This document shows, in pieces, positions 55,505-64,000 of a stretch of DNA of 64,000 nucleotides. The translations under genes and the position numbers were made by a program. Numbering within the stretch: the stretch's first letter is position 1; the number at the start of each line of letters is the position of its first letter. The notes beneath the pieces are model-generated. The model worked only from the letters and a program-made list of their open reading frames with translations, made no database searches and was not told the DNA's origin. The stretch comes from Sorex araneus (taxonomy: Eukaryota; Chordata; Mammalia; Eulipotyphla; Soricidae), in contig NC_073306.1 of NCBI RefSeq assembly GCF_027595985.1, positions 196,057,500 to 196,121,499 on the forward strand, written 5' to 3'.

Positions 55505-56165
55505 TGAAAAGTATCTTTTTTGGGGCTCTGACAGAGGAAATGAATAAATTTCCTTCCCAATGCTAAGCTATGGCTATTAGCAAATACAGTACTTATGATC
55601 TGCACTGGGAACCAGGAGCTGGGAGCTCTCATGCCTCCGCACATTATAAACGCCTCTGATAGCACACATTCCCATGTTGATTCGCACCTAAAACGAAGCC
55701 TGAGTGAGTCCAGACGGCACTGGTGGTCTGCCCTATTCCCACTCTCTCATGGAGCATTCTTTAACTCTGTTACAGCTGTCATATCAGTTACATTACAGAA
55801 AGTGCATCAGAAGAACAGTATATCCCAACTTGTCAGTAACTGAAAGAAAAACCCACAAATGATTATTTCTCAAAATGTCAAGGTATCTCTGATCTGTATT
55901 GATGCTGGGAAAAATGATAAGTCCAAATATTACCAAACTGTAGTTTTTTTTTTTTTGCTTGAACTGTTGAAAGGATTTCACTGAGGTGCATATAGGACGT
56001 CTGGTTTCCATCTTGGCAAGTGTTGATGAGAACACCCTACCAGAATCTATGGACCTATTCTAGCCTCTCCAGAAATCTCAGCTGACCTTGAAGGATCTAG
56101 CAAATGCATCAAGAATATTATATCTCTGGTTGCTGTCCCAAACACTTAGAAAGCAAGTTCTCAAA
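55505..56165. other. Intergenic stretch, no gene recognised
   Basis: An open frame at 55595-55843 has no recognisable features. T-run at 55945-55957. Confidence 0.45.
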
Positions 56166-56169
56166 GTGA

Positions 56170-56385
56170 AGTTTGAGACAATAATAGTTAGCCTTTGGGC
56201 AGTGTAGCTTCATATCTATTATCAGGTTTAATCCTCGTGAGTTTAGAAATTCAGTAAGCCTCAGTCCCTTTTTTGTTGTTGAAGAAACTGTTGATGAGAA
56301 TCTCCTGTCCTATTTAAATATGTTAACTAGACTGAGCAATCAGGAAATTGAATTTCAAGTCCACATCCTTAAATTCTATATTGGA
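56170..56385 (+). repeat. MIR element, old
   Basis: 'tatcaggtttaatcctcgtgag', 'tgttgaagaaactgttgatgag' and 'gaaattgaatttcaagtcca' occur in MIR order. Confidence 0.55.
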
Positions 56386-56769
56386 GGGCCCCAGGCATAT
56401 AGTGATAGAAATTAACACGGTCCTTATATAGAAAACTCTATTAAACAAGAGATGCGTACTTTTTTAAAAGAAAGAATTGTTATAAATGTTAGAAGTAGAA
56501 GCCACCCGACACTTGTGAAGGAGATGTGAAGTGTTTAGAAACAGGTCTGGATATACATATTTTCATGATTCTGGGTGAAATCTCCATTCTCAGAGTAAAA
56601 ATATATTGGTTTCAGCTCATTTGTTACTTGTAGCTACAAAGGAAACAGACGAAGCATGGTTGTTTCCCATTGTCAGCAGTTAATTGTCTGATTAAGATGT
56701 TTGGAGATGGGGAAGAAAACTCTATGACAATGGTGAAATGGTCACTCTGGAGAGAAGGGGGTCATGTTG

Positions 56770-56965
56770 GAAGGCAGTCAAGTGTTATGCATGAAACATA
56801 TCAGTAACAATACTGTAAACCTCAGAACCTGAAAGAATGAAAAATGGGGATGGGAGAAAAACTGGTGAAGGGAAGTGGACACTGGTGAAGGGTTTGGTGT
56901 TGGGAAATTGCATGCCTAAAGCCCAATCATGAATAACTATAAACCACAGTGCCTCAATTTAAAAG
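56770..56965 (+). repeat. L1-type 3' tail
   Basis: 'gaaacatatcagtaacaatactgtaaacctcag', 'ggaagtggacactggtgaaggg', 'aaattgcatgcctaaagcccaatcatgaataac', then 'cacagtgcctcaatttaaaa'. Older L1 subfamily than that at 53.2 kb. Confidence 0.75.
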
Positions 56966-57017
56966 TATTTATTTTTTATTTCAAAATACGATATTTAGAG
57001 AAAATCTAACAAAAAGT

Positions 57018-57112
57018 TAGGGGGCTGGAAAGAAAATCCTGGTGATCCCTGAGTAAAGTCAGAAGTAAGCCCTAAGTACATATGTGTGTGACCCCCAAAC
57101 CAAATCTAAACT
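57018..57112 (+). repeat. Truncated shrew-type SINE
   Basis: 'agggggctggaaagaaaat' head start followed directly by 'gatccctgagtaaagtcagaagtaagccctaag' and 'tgacccccaaacc'; the middle is deleted. Confidence 0.7.
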
Positions 57113-57114
57113 AC

Positions 57115-58145
57115 CAAAAACCCCAAGAAGATAAATCTGAATTCAGACTTACAGGAACTCTAGTTACATGAAATCTTTGTCTGTATTAGAGTTTAACCCC
57201 CTGTGAACATAAGATTGAATAACGAAAAAGTTCAGTTCAAGCGACTAATCATAATAACCTTGTAATTCCTTCTTAGAGTGTGAGTCAGGGATCCATCACT
57301 TTAATTTTGTTGTTGTTGTTTTAGTTTAGGAACTGTGATTTATAAGTATGAAATCAGTAGAGTTTTTGATTGGCGTTGTTCCAACTCCAAACCAGTGTCA
57401 GTATCCTTGCATCAGTGAGGGGTTTGTCATTTATACAGACTTCTTCCTCTTTCAGATATCTCAAGCCTTGCATGTCTTCACAAAATGTAGACTTTTGGTT
57501 TTTAATCTCTATAATTCATGATTTATTAAGGACTTGCAGCACCTAGGTTCTCTTTAAATGTTGCTAGTGCTCACTGAGTCATTCATTTTCAAGTGCCTAT
57601 TTAAAGTTTCTAAAGTTTTATTTTCATTTTACTTCCGGTCCCTATATTCTTGGTAAATTGGCACACACATGAATGTGTAATCCCTCCGGAAATACAGCTT
57701 TTAGTCTTTTAAGCAGAATTCATCAGATTTATAGAAGGCAGAGCATGTGGTCTTGCATTACCCTGGGCCCTTACAGTCTTTATTCCAGCTTTTGTCTCCA
57801 GATTTCTACCATGCTCAATAACTTGTTGTTGTTTGGAGTCGGGGGTGGGAGGTGCTCATTTATATAATCCCTATCACAATGCCACTTTCAGCCGACTGTA
57901 GTTGATTACAACCCTTCATCTTTAGGGAAGTTGCTTTTGTCTCCACTTATTTCAACTGGAAAAGCTGCTCAAATGCTTGCTGACCTCCAGTGCAGTTGAT
58001 GCCTATTCCAGAAACACAAAACCTGTAGACCACTGAAGACCAACTTACCCTGAGCTTTCTTTCCTTGATATTTTGACAGCCTATCCTAGGGATCATCACG
58101 ATGTCATTTGTTTTGAGTCAGAATTCCTCTGATGCAGAAAATAAC
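57115..58145. other. Intergenic stretch, nothing recognised
   Basis: Unique-looking sequence of moderate base composition; no domain-bearing frame and no named repeat. Confidence 0.45.
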
Positions 58146-58149
58146 CTCC

Positions 58150-58330
58150 ATCTCTGTGCTTCCTTGATTGTTTCCCTGAATTTTATAAAAGGAGACCCGA
58201 TTAGATCTCCCCCACTTTCAGTATCTCAAATACTTATAATCTGGCACCTAATAGACAGTCAGCTAACTAATGCTTGGTGATGATTTTATCTTCATTTCTC
58301 TATCAAATTCTTTGGTGGTAATAGCTATAC
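58150..58330 (+). repeat. L2-like 3' end, old
   Basis: 'ataatctggcacctaatagacagtcagctaactaatgcttgg' has the shape of the L2 3' terminus ('cctggcacatagtaggtgctcaataaatgtttg'). Confidence 0.4.
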
Positions 58331-58679
58331 TCCCAGCACTTAGGATTATATCATTCACTGGGGATATAATAAATTTTTATGGAACCAATGAAATTATTTT
58401 CTCCATCATTTTGCAGAATCAGTTCAATGAATAAAACTTCTTTCTTCAAGTAAGTCCCATTTGTCCTTTGTGCTACTTTTTCTTCCCTTCTAGCAATCAT
58501 ACACTAATTGAAAATAAAACTACATCTAGAAGAAAATATGGAGAAAAAATTTATCTACCATTGACTGCACAATAATTGTCAAATATTTCTTAATGTATGT
58601 GTGTACTGATTTATAAGAATACTCTAGGTCTGAACATTAATAGACTAAAATTTTAAATGACATAATAATTTGTTTTTTG

Positions 58680-58909
58680 TCATTGTCACTGTCATCCCGT
58701 TGCTCATCGATTTGTAACGTCTCCATTGTGAGACTTGTTGCTAATGTTTTTGGCATATCGAATATGCCACGGGTAGCTTGCCAGGCTCTGCTGTGGGGCG
58801 AGATACTCTCAGTAGCTTGCAGGACTCTCCGAGAGGGGTGGAGGAATCAAACCCGGATCCACCTCGTGCAAGGTGAATGCCCTACCTACTCCAGCTATCG
58901 CTCCAGCCC
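58680..58909 (-). repeat. Shrew-type SINE, CAGTG-tail type
   Basis: 'cattgtcactgtcatcccgttg' to 'cagctatcgctccagccc', palindrome TGGCATATCGAATATGCCA intact. Target duplication AATTTGTTTTTTG (58667-58679) / AATTTGCTTTTTG (58910-58922). Confidence 0.95.
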
Positions 58910-58991
58910 AATTTGCTTTTTGATAAAGTTAAATTCATTCACTGTATTATTTTATTTTCCATCTTAAAATACATTTATATTTAAAATATAG

Positions 58992-59145
58992 AGGGGACCT
59001 AGAGCGATAGTATAGCAATAGAGTGCTTACCTTACGCATAGCTGACCCAGTACCCCATATGGTCCTCTGAGCCCCTCCAGGAGTGATACCCGAGTGCAGA
59101 GCCAAAAAGTAAGCCCTGAGCACTGCCAGGTGTGACCCCAAAATA
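58992..59145 (+). repeat. Shrew-type SINE, A-tail type
   Basis: 'gggacctagagcgatagtatagc' to 'cactgccaggtgtgaccccaaaataagc'; B box region deleted. Confidence 0.88.
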
Positions 59146-59394
59146 AGCAGAAAAGTATATATGATATAGAATACATGTAATATCATAATAAGTGGTACTT
59201 TTGAATTAAATTTAATTGTCTGTGCCTATTTCTCTTATTCTCCTATTTCTATAACATAGCTATTGCGTTTTAATTTTCTAGATGTTCCTAATATTTTATA
59301 AAAACTCACACACACATAGTATACATATATAGATGGATACAAACATGCTTTTTTGTATATGTTTGCACATTAATCTGTCACCATTTAAAAATTT

Positions 59395-59955
59395 TATTTT
59401 TCTAATTAAATTTTATTTTTATAAAGTAGTTCACAATATTTGATAGCATTTAATATTCAAACACCAATCCCACCACCATTACACCTTCCCATCACCATAT
59501 ATTGGATGTTTCCATCCCTAATCCCAACCCCTGCCCCAAAACAGAACCAAAATAATTTATATTGTATTGTTTATTATGAATAACTCGCTGAAAATGCTCT
59601 AAAAAACTTTCCTTAGAGGAGAGTGTGTGAAGATTGTTGTATTTCACCTAGGGGCCATTAAGCCCTTCTATAAGAGATTACTAATATGTTGTTAAGTGTG
59701 CTCATCAATTTGCTTGAGCGGGCACCAGTAACGTCTCCATTGTGAGATTTTTTATTACTGTTTTTGGCATATTGAATATGCCATGGGAAGCTTGCCAGGA
59801 TCTGCCATGTGGGCAGGATACTCTCGGTAGCTTGTTGGGTTCTCTAAGAGGAACAGAGGAATTGAACCCAGGTCAGCCGTGTGCAAGGCAAATGGCTCCA
59901 GTCTGTAAAAATATATTTCTTTTTAAGAATGGTTGCCTCCTACTTTGTTTTTAAT
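59395..59955 (-). mobile_element. L1-like 3' element, first of two adjacent copies, split by a SINE
   Basis: Same family as 30712-31675: 'aagtagttcacaatatttg', 'accaatcccaccaccattacacc', 'ggggccattaagcccttctataagaga'. After the SINE it resumes at 'gaatggttgcctcctactttg' (59929-59949) and is cut by the second copy. Confidence 0.85.
59700..59903 (-). repeat. Shrew-type SINE, CAGTG-tail type, inside the L1-like element
   Basis: 'gctcatcaatttgcttgagcgggcaccag' to 'gtgcaaggcaaatggctccagtc'; the distal tail and part of the A box are missing. 'tggcatattgaatatgcca' is the palindrome with one change. Confidence 0.92.
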
Positions 59956-60610
59956 TTAATTTTTTTTATTTTATAAGTTAGTTCACAATATTTGATTACA
60001 TTTAATATTCAAACACCTTCCCACCACCAAATTCCGATGTTTCTACCCCATGCCCCAATCTCTGTCCCAAAACACAAATGAAAAAATATATTTTGTATTG
60101 TCTGTTATGAAGAACAGCTGAACATGCTTACAAAAAGTGTTCATATAGGAAACAGTGTGATGATTGTTCTATTTTGGCAGGAGCCATTAAGACATTCTAC
60201 AGGATATCACTAACATGTTATTAAAGTTTGGGTGATGTGAGCTTTGGTATATATGTCTGAAAATATGTATATATGTATACATATTTCCTTCTGTGATTGG
60301 TTGTCTACTGTCTGAGCCCCATAAAATATGGTGCGGTAATTAAGGAGTATGGGTAGGGAGTGTCATATGATGTGCCCAGGAATATGTTCACTCATATGTG
60401 AGTTTCAGTCCAAGTGTGTGGAAAGTGGCCTGGAGCATGGCGGAAGTTGGGTTGTGGAGGTCGGCTTCCGGGGCTAGGTCTCACCCACCCCATCTGGGGT
60501 GCCCCAGGTGAAAACAGCATGGCACGGAGTCCAGTGGCATGCCTGTGGGGGCCTCATTTTATGCTCCCTTCTGAGAGAAGCAGCGGTGTGATCTCTAAAA
60601 AAATCTCTTA
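59956..60610 (-). mobile_element. L1-like 3' element, second adjacent copy
   Basis: Starts with its own A-rich end (reverse complement of 'ttttttttattttataagttagttcacaatatttg') and repeats the blocks of the first copy, reaching further: 'ggtgcggtaattaaggagtatgggtagg' and 'gtgcccc...aaaacagcatggcacgg'. Confidence 0.85.
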
Positions 60611-60624
60611 AAGTACTATGTTTT

Positions 60625-60890
60625 ACAAAATTATTATAGTTAAATTTTAGACATACAATATTGCAGCACAGATCCTACCAGCAGTGTCAGTCTCCCTCCA
60701 CCGGTGTTCCCAGGTTTCCTCCCAGCCTGCCCTCTTGACAGGCAACGTTCTAAGTTCAGTTGAAATCAAGAGTCTCTTGATTTCAGTGTTGTGACTCTGG
60801 GGTTTGGATATTAACACCACCTTTGTACTGGACTCCCCTGACCTGGCCCCTGTTGCTTCTGATCTCTTTTTTCCCCTCCTTCTCTTAAAA
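60625..60890 (-). repeat. L1-type 3' tail, minus strand
   Basis: On the minus strand it reads 'ggagggagactgacactgctgg', 'tgcaatattgtatgtctaaaattt' and 'aataattttgtaaaacatag', a diverged L1 end of the 56.8-kb type. Contains a perfect palindrome (60761-60785). Confidence 0.6.
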
Positions 60891-60900
60891 CTATGCCTTT

Positions 60901-61103
60901 GAGGGATGGGGCAGTAGTACAGTGGGTAGGGTTCTTGCCTTGCACCTCGCCAACCTGGGTTTGATCCTTGGCATCCCATATGGTTCCCTAAACACCATCA
61001 GGAGTAATTTTGGGTGCAGAGCCTGGAGAAACACCTGAGCATTGTCAGGTATGATCCCCAAACCAACCAACCAAACAACAACAACAACAAACCCCCACAA
61101 AAT
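60901..61103 (+). repeat. Shrew-type SINE, A-tail type, with target duplication
   Basis: 'gagggatggggcagtagtacag' to an (AAC)n-rich tail (61065-61090). AAAACTATGCCTTT (60887-60900) / AAAACTATGCATTT (61104-61117). Confidence 0.94.
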
Positions 61104-61224
61104 AAAACTATGCATTTTTTTTAAACTCTAAGACCTAGGGAAAAATCCTTCATGTTAACTATTATCAAGTTAGACTATTAAGTGTCCTTATCAGAGTCTA
61201 TAATATGGATACTAAAAAAGATAA

Positions 61225-61385
61225 GTTCAGCTCTAGAGAGTTATCACAGCAAATAAGGGATTTGTGATCTCCAGTACCGTGTTTGGTGGCCCAAGCATCA
61301 CCATGATCCCTGAGCACAGGGCCAGGAGTAAGCCCTGAGCACCACTGTTTGTGGTCTCAGTAAACAAAAACAAACACAAAAAGAT
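61225..61385 (+). repeat. Old shrew-type SINE, A-tail type
   Basis: 'ctctagagagttatcacagcaaataagg' to 'cacagggccaggagtaagccctgagcaccactg'. Confidence 0.8.
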
Positions 61386-61489
61386 GAATCAATCAATCCT
61401 CAATAGACATTCAGCTCCTTTCCTGAGCATTTTAGTTTTTTCAATTTAATCACAAAGTAGGCGATAATACAAATAGCTCATAACTTCTT

Positions 61490-61620
61490 ATTTCAGGGCC
61501 ACACCCAGCAGGGATCATTCCTGGGGGCTTGTTGGGACCAAACAGGGTGCCCAGGGTCGAACCCAGGTTGCCTCTGTGCAAGGCAAATGCCCTGCTGACT
61601 GTACTATCACTCTAGCCCAA
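61490..61620 (-). repeat. Shrew-type SINE, A-tail type
   Basis: 'agggccacacccagcagggatcattcctg' to 'gactgtactatcactctagccca', with an internal deletion. Confidence 0.85.
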
Positions 61621-61706
61621 ATACTTCATAACTTTTTAATTTTAATTTAGCCTGTTTATTGTATGTTGTCATATTGTTCCTAAAGTGTTATAAATGTTAA
61701 CAATTT

Positions 61707-61890
61707 ATTTTTCTTTCTTTCTTTTTTTTTTGTTTTTGGGTCACACCTGAAGATGCACAGGGGTTACTCCTGGCTCATGCACTCAGGAATTACTCCTGAT
61801 GGTGCTTGGGGGACAATATGGGATGCTGGGAATCGAACCCAGGTTGGTCTCATACAAGGCAAATTATTGCTGTACTATTGCTCTAGTCCC
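61707..61890 (-). repeat. Shrew-type SINE, A-tail type, first of two in series
   Basis: T/C-rich leader, 'gggtcacacctgaagatgcacagggg' to 'tgctgtactattgctctagtccc'. Flanked by AAATGTTAACAATTT (61692-61706) and AAATGTTGACAATTT (61891-61905). Confidence 0.94.
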
Positions 61891-61907
61891 AAATGTTGAC
61901 AATTTTT

Positions 61908-62077
61908 TTTTTGGCTTTTTGGGTCACACCTGGCAATGCACAGGGGTTACTCCTGGTTATACACTCAGGAATTACTCCTGGCGGTGCTCAGGGGACCATA
62001 TGGGATGCTGGGATTCGAACCCGGGTGGGCCGCGTGCAAGGCAAACACCCTACTCGCTGTGCTATTGCTCCAGCCCC
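61908..62077 (-). repeat. Young shrew-type SINE, A-tail type, second in series
   Basis: Near consensus, 'gggtcacacctggcaatgc' to 'gctgtgctattgctccagcccc'. Flanked by AAATGTTGACAATTT (61891-61905) and AAATGCTCACAATTT (about 62079-62093). Confidence 0.95.
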
Positions 62078-62099
62078 AAAATGCTCACAATTTTTATAG

Positions 62100-62485
62100 A
62101 AAATTATGAAACTGCTCTTTACTAGTGGTCTCATGGCATAGATGCTACAACTCTAATTTTATTTGCCATATTAATTTGAATCACTTGAGAAGTTGAATAT
62201 ATTTTCATATGTTTGATTATTTTATGCAAATTTTCTTATCTGTGTAAAATTTTAAGCAGTTTGTTTTGATAAATTTTAAGTTATTCTTAATATTATCAAT
62301 GTTCATATGTGTGTGCTTTTTTTCCGTATTGTTTGCTGACATCACTTATAACAACTTTTGATATGCACATTCAAAATATTTTAAAATCAGCATATTTAGT
62401 TTTTATTATGTAAAAATTGAAATTTTAGTGCTATACTTCTAAATTAGATGTGTTGTTTTCTGATTTTATTGAAAAGTTTTATTTT
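62100..62485. other. Intergenic stretch, nothing recognised
   Basis: AT-rich with no gene or named repeat. Confidence 0.5.
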
Positions 62486-62489
62486 ATTT

Positions 62490-62640
62490 TGGTTTGGGCG
62501 CCACTCTCTGTAGTGCTCAGGGGTTATACCTACCTTTGATGTGGAAGTTGATGTGGAATGATTACATAGTGTCAGGGAGTGAATCTGGGCCTCACCCTAC
62601 ATGGCAAGCATATGCTTTCATTCCTTGGATTGTCTTCCTG
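62490..62640 (-). repeat. Old shrew-type SINE, A-tail type
   Basis: 'tttggtttgggcgccactctctgtagtgctcaggggttat' to 'catggcaagcatatgc'. Strongly diverged. Confidence 0.6.
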
Positions 62641-62644
62641 ACAA

Positions 62645-63115
62645 AAGTTAATATTTATGCTTACTTCAGATCAATTTTTAAAACTCAATTCAGCACCCCA
62701 GTACACTGTAAAAGTGGCCCAATTTCCACCTACTTCAAAATAATTATTAAATATTTTATTCTTCCCTACTAAATTGAATAACACCTATATAACATATTGA
62801 AATTCTACATATAATAGAATATAATTCTATACTGTTGATTTTCTTTCACTGCTCTCCTTTCATTTCTAGCAAATTATTTTGACTAATTTGTCATAGAGTA
62901 CTTATTTTTATATCTATAAACAATGTTTTCTTTGATATATATTTCCCATAATTTTAACTCTTTCTGGACATTTCCTCTTCTTCCTAAGTTTTTTTATATT
63001 TTACATAAATTATCTCTTTATCAATGTTGTATTGCAATCAAATTTAATTTACATATTAATTTGGATAGGGTAGATCTTTAAATTATTAACATTTTGTTTT
63101 CAAATACTTGTTTTT
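62645..63115. other. Intergenic stretch, nothing recognised
   Basis: AT-rich with no gene or named repeat. Confidence 0.5.
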
Positions 63116-63117
63116 CA

Positions 63118-63185
63118 TCTGATCCCCTGAGTAGTGCCAAGGGTCACTCCTGAATAGAGCCAGAATAGTTTCTGAGCAATTCTAG
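63118..63185 (+). repeat. 3' part of a shrew-type SINE
   Basis: 'ctgatcccctgagtagtgccaagggtcactcc ... gagccagaatagtttctgagcaattc', the body without the tRNA-like head. Confidence 0.6.
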
Positions 63186-63214
63186 TTGTTATCCCACGAC
63201 CTTAGTCTTATGTA

Positions 63215-63452
63215 ATCACTGTCAATCACTGTCATCCCTTGCTCATCGATTTGTTCGAGCGGGCACCAGTAACGTCTCTCATTGAGAGACTTATTGTTCC
63301 TGTTTTTGGCATGTCCAATATGCACGGGTAGCTTGCCAGGCTTTGCCGCTCGGGCTGGATACTCTCGGTAGCTTGCCGGGCTCTCCGAGAGGGGCGGAGG
63401 AATCAAACTCGGGTCAGTTGCGTGAAAGGCGAAAGCCCAACCGCTGTGCTTG
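63215..63452 (-). repeat. Shrew-type SINE, CAGTG-tail type
   Basis: 'cactgtcaatcactgtcatcccttgctc' to 'gcccaaccgctgtgctt'; the last bases of the head are lost. Same subtype as 5478-5683. Confidence 0.93.
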
Positions 63453-63454
63453 AT

Positions 63455-63974
63455 GCCTCACAAAATTTTTAATTTATTTTCAATTTTTCAATTTTAAAGT
63501 TGACTACTGTTCTTTTTCTAATTTTTATAATGTATTTTTATAGCTTTAAAAGTTCACAATAATTTCAATAAATTCATATTGCTGATAACTACAGGAAAAA
63601 TATAGGAAAGAAAAAAATTAATTTTTCTCACTTTTTGCCAAAATACCAAAGTATTGTAAAAGAAAATTCAGTCCTTATTTCTTTGCACCAAACATTTCAT
63701 TTAAAACATAATTTTCTCACACAAGAAATTGTCCTCGTATAGTTGAAAGTAGTTAGTAGTTATCATGAATATTTTTCTGTTATAGATTCCTAAGAAACTT
63801 CGTTCCTAAAACAGGTACTCCTTTTATTACCTCATATAAGCTCTATGGCCCTACACAGGTATAGATACATTGCAGACCAACTCAGCTAACATTTGTGAAA
63901 AAATACCAACACAAGTAAGATGACAGTTGCAATTTATATTTTAAGATTGTTTTTCAGATAAAAAGCGTACTGTT
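63455..63974. other. Intergenic stretch, nothing recognised
   Basis: AT-rich with no gene or named repeat. Confidence 0.5.
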
Positions 63975-63975
63975 G

Positions 63976-64000
63976 GGGGCCAGAGCGATAGTACAGTGGG
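63976..64000 (+). repeat. Start of a shrew-type SINE cut by the window end
   Basis: 'gggggccagagcgatagtac' is the head and A box of another copy. Confidence 0.85.

Overview
This window is mammalian nuclear DNA, almost certainly from a shrew (Sorex or a close relative). The main reason is the SINEs: more than 40 copies carry a tRNA-like head with a 'GAGCGATAGCACAGCGGGTAGG' type A-box region, a 'GGTTCGA(A/T)TCC' B box, and then either 'CAGCATCCCATATGGTCCCCTGAGCACC' or a hairpin-rich body. That is the head I associate with the shrew SOR SINE family. Old placental repeats (MIR, L2, a Tigger1-type DNA transposon) and lineage-specific L1 3' ends fit the same picture. The window is an intergenic or intronic, repeat-rich, AT-rich region. 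I find no intact protein-coding gene; nearly all open frames are chance frames or lie inside repeats.

Layout. 1-8.8 kb: old SINEs, an L1 3' end (2.7-3.9 kb) with an AG-rich microsatellite, and two SINE types. 8.85-16.92 kb: a nearly full-length class II (betaretrovirus-like) endogenous provirus on the minus strand, with two LTRs and recognisable gag, dUTPase/protease, pol and env, all broken by stops and frameshifts. 17-22 kb: SINEs, a local duplication and a striking 27-bp inverted repeat. 22.3-23.8 kb: a degraded Tigger1-type transposon with a SINE inserted in it. 24-33 kb: L2, microsatellites, SINEs and two minus-strand L1-like 3' regions. 34.3-35.45 kb: an antisense L1 ORF2 fragment. 36-51 kb: L1 tails, a composite element with a duplicated GC-rich unit (41.4-42.3 kb), and dense SINEs including nested ones. 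52.24-52.86 kb: an isolated CpG island with a good splice donor, the best candidate for a host gene promoter and first exon (plus strand). 53-64 kb: L1 tails, MIR/L2 relics, two side-by-side copies of one L1-like 3' element and two SINEs inserted in succession at one target.

The only part likely to matter to host gene expression is the CpG island and donor near 52.5 kb; any downstream exons would lie further right or outside the window. The proviral genes once formed one retroviral transcription unit but are defective as read here. I found no CRISPR, operon or other prokaryotic system, and nothing I would call a new biological system. The points worth a second look are listed as findings: the provirus, the two SINE tail types, the nested or serial insertions, the composite retroposon and the CpG-island exon.
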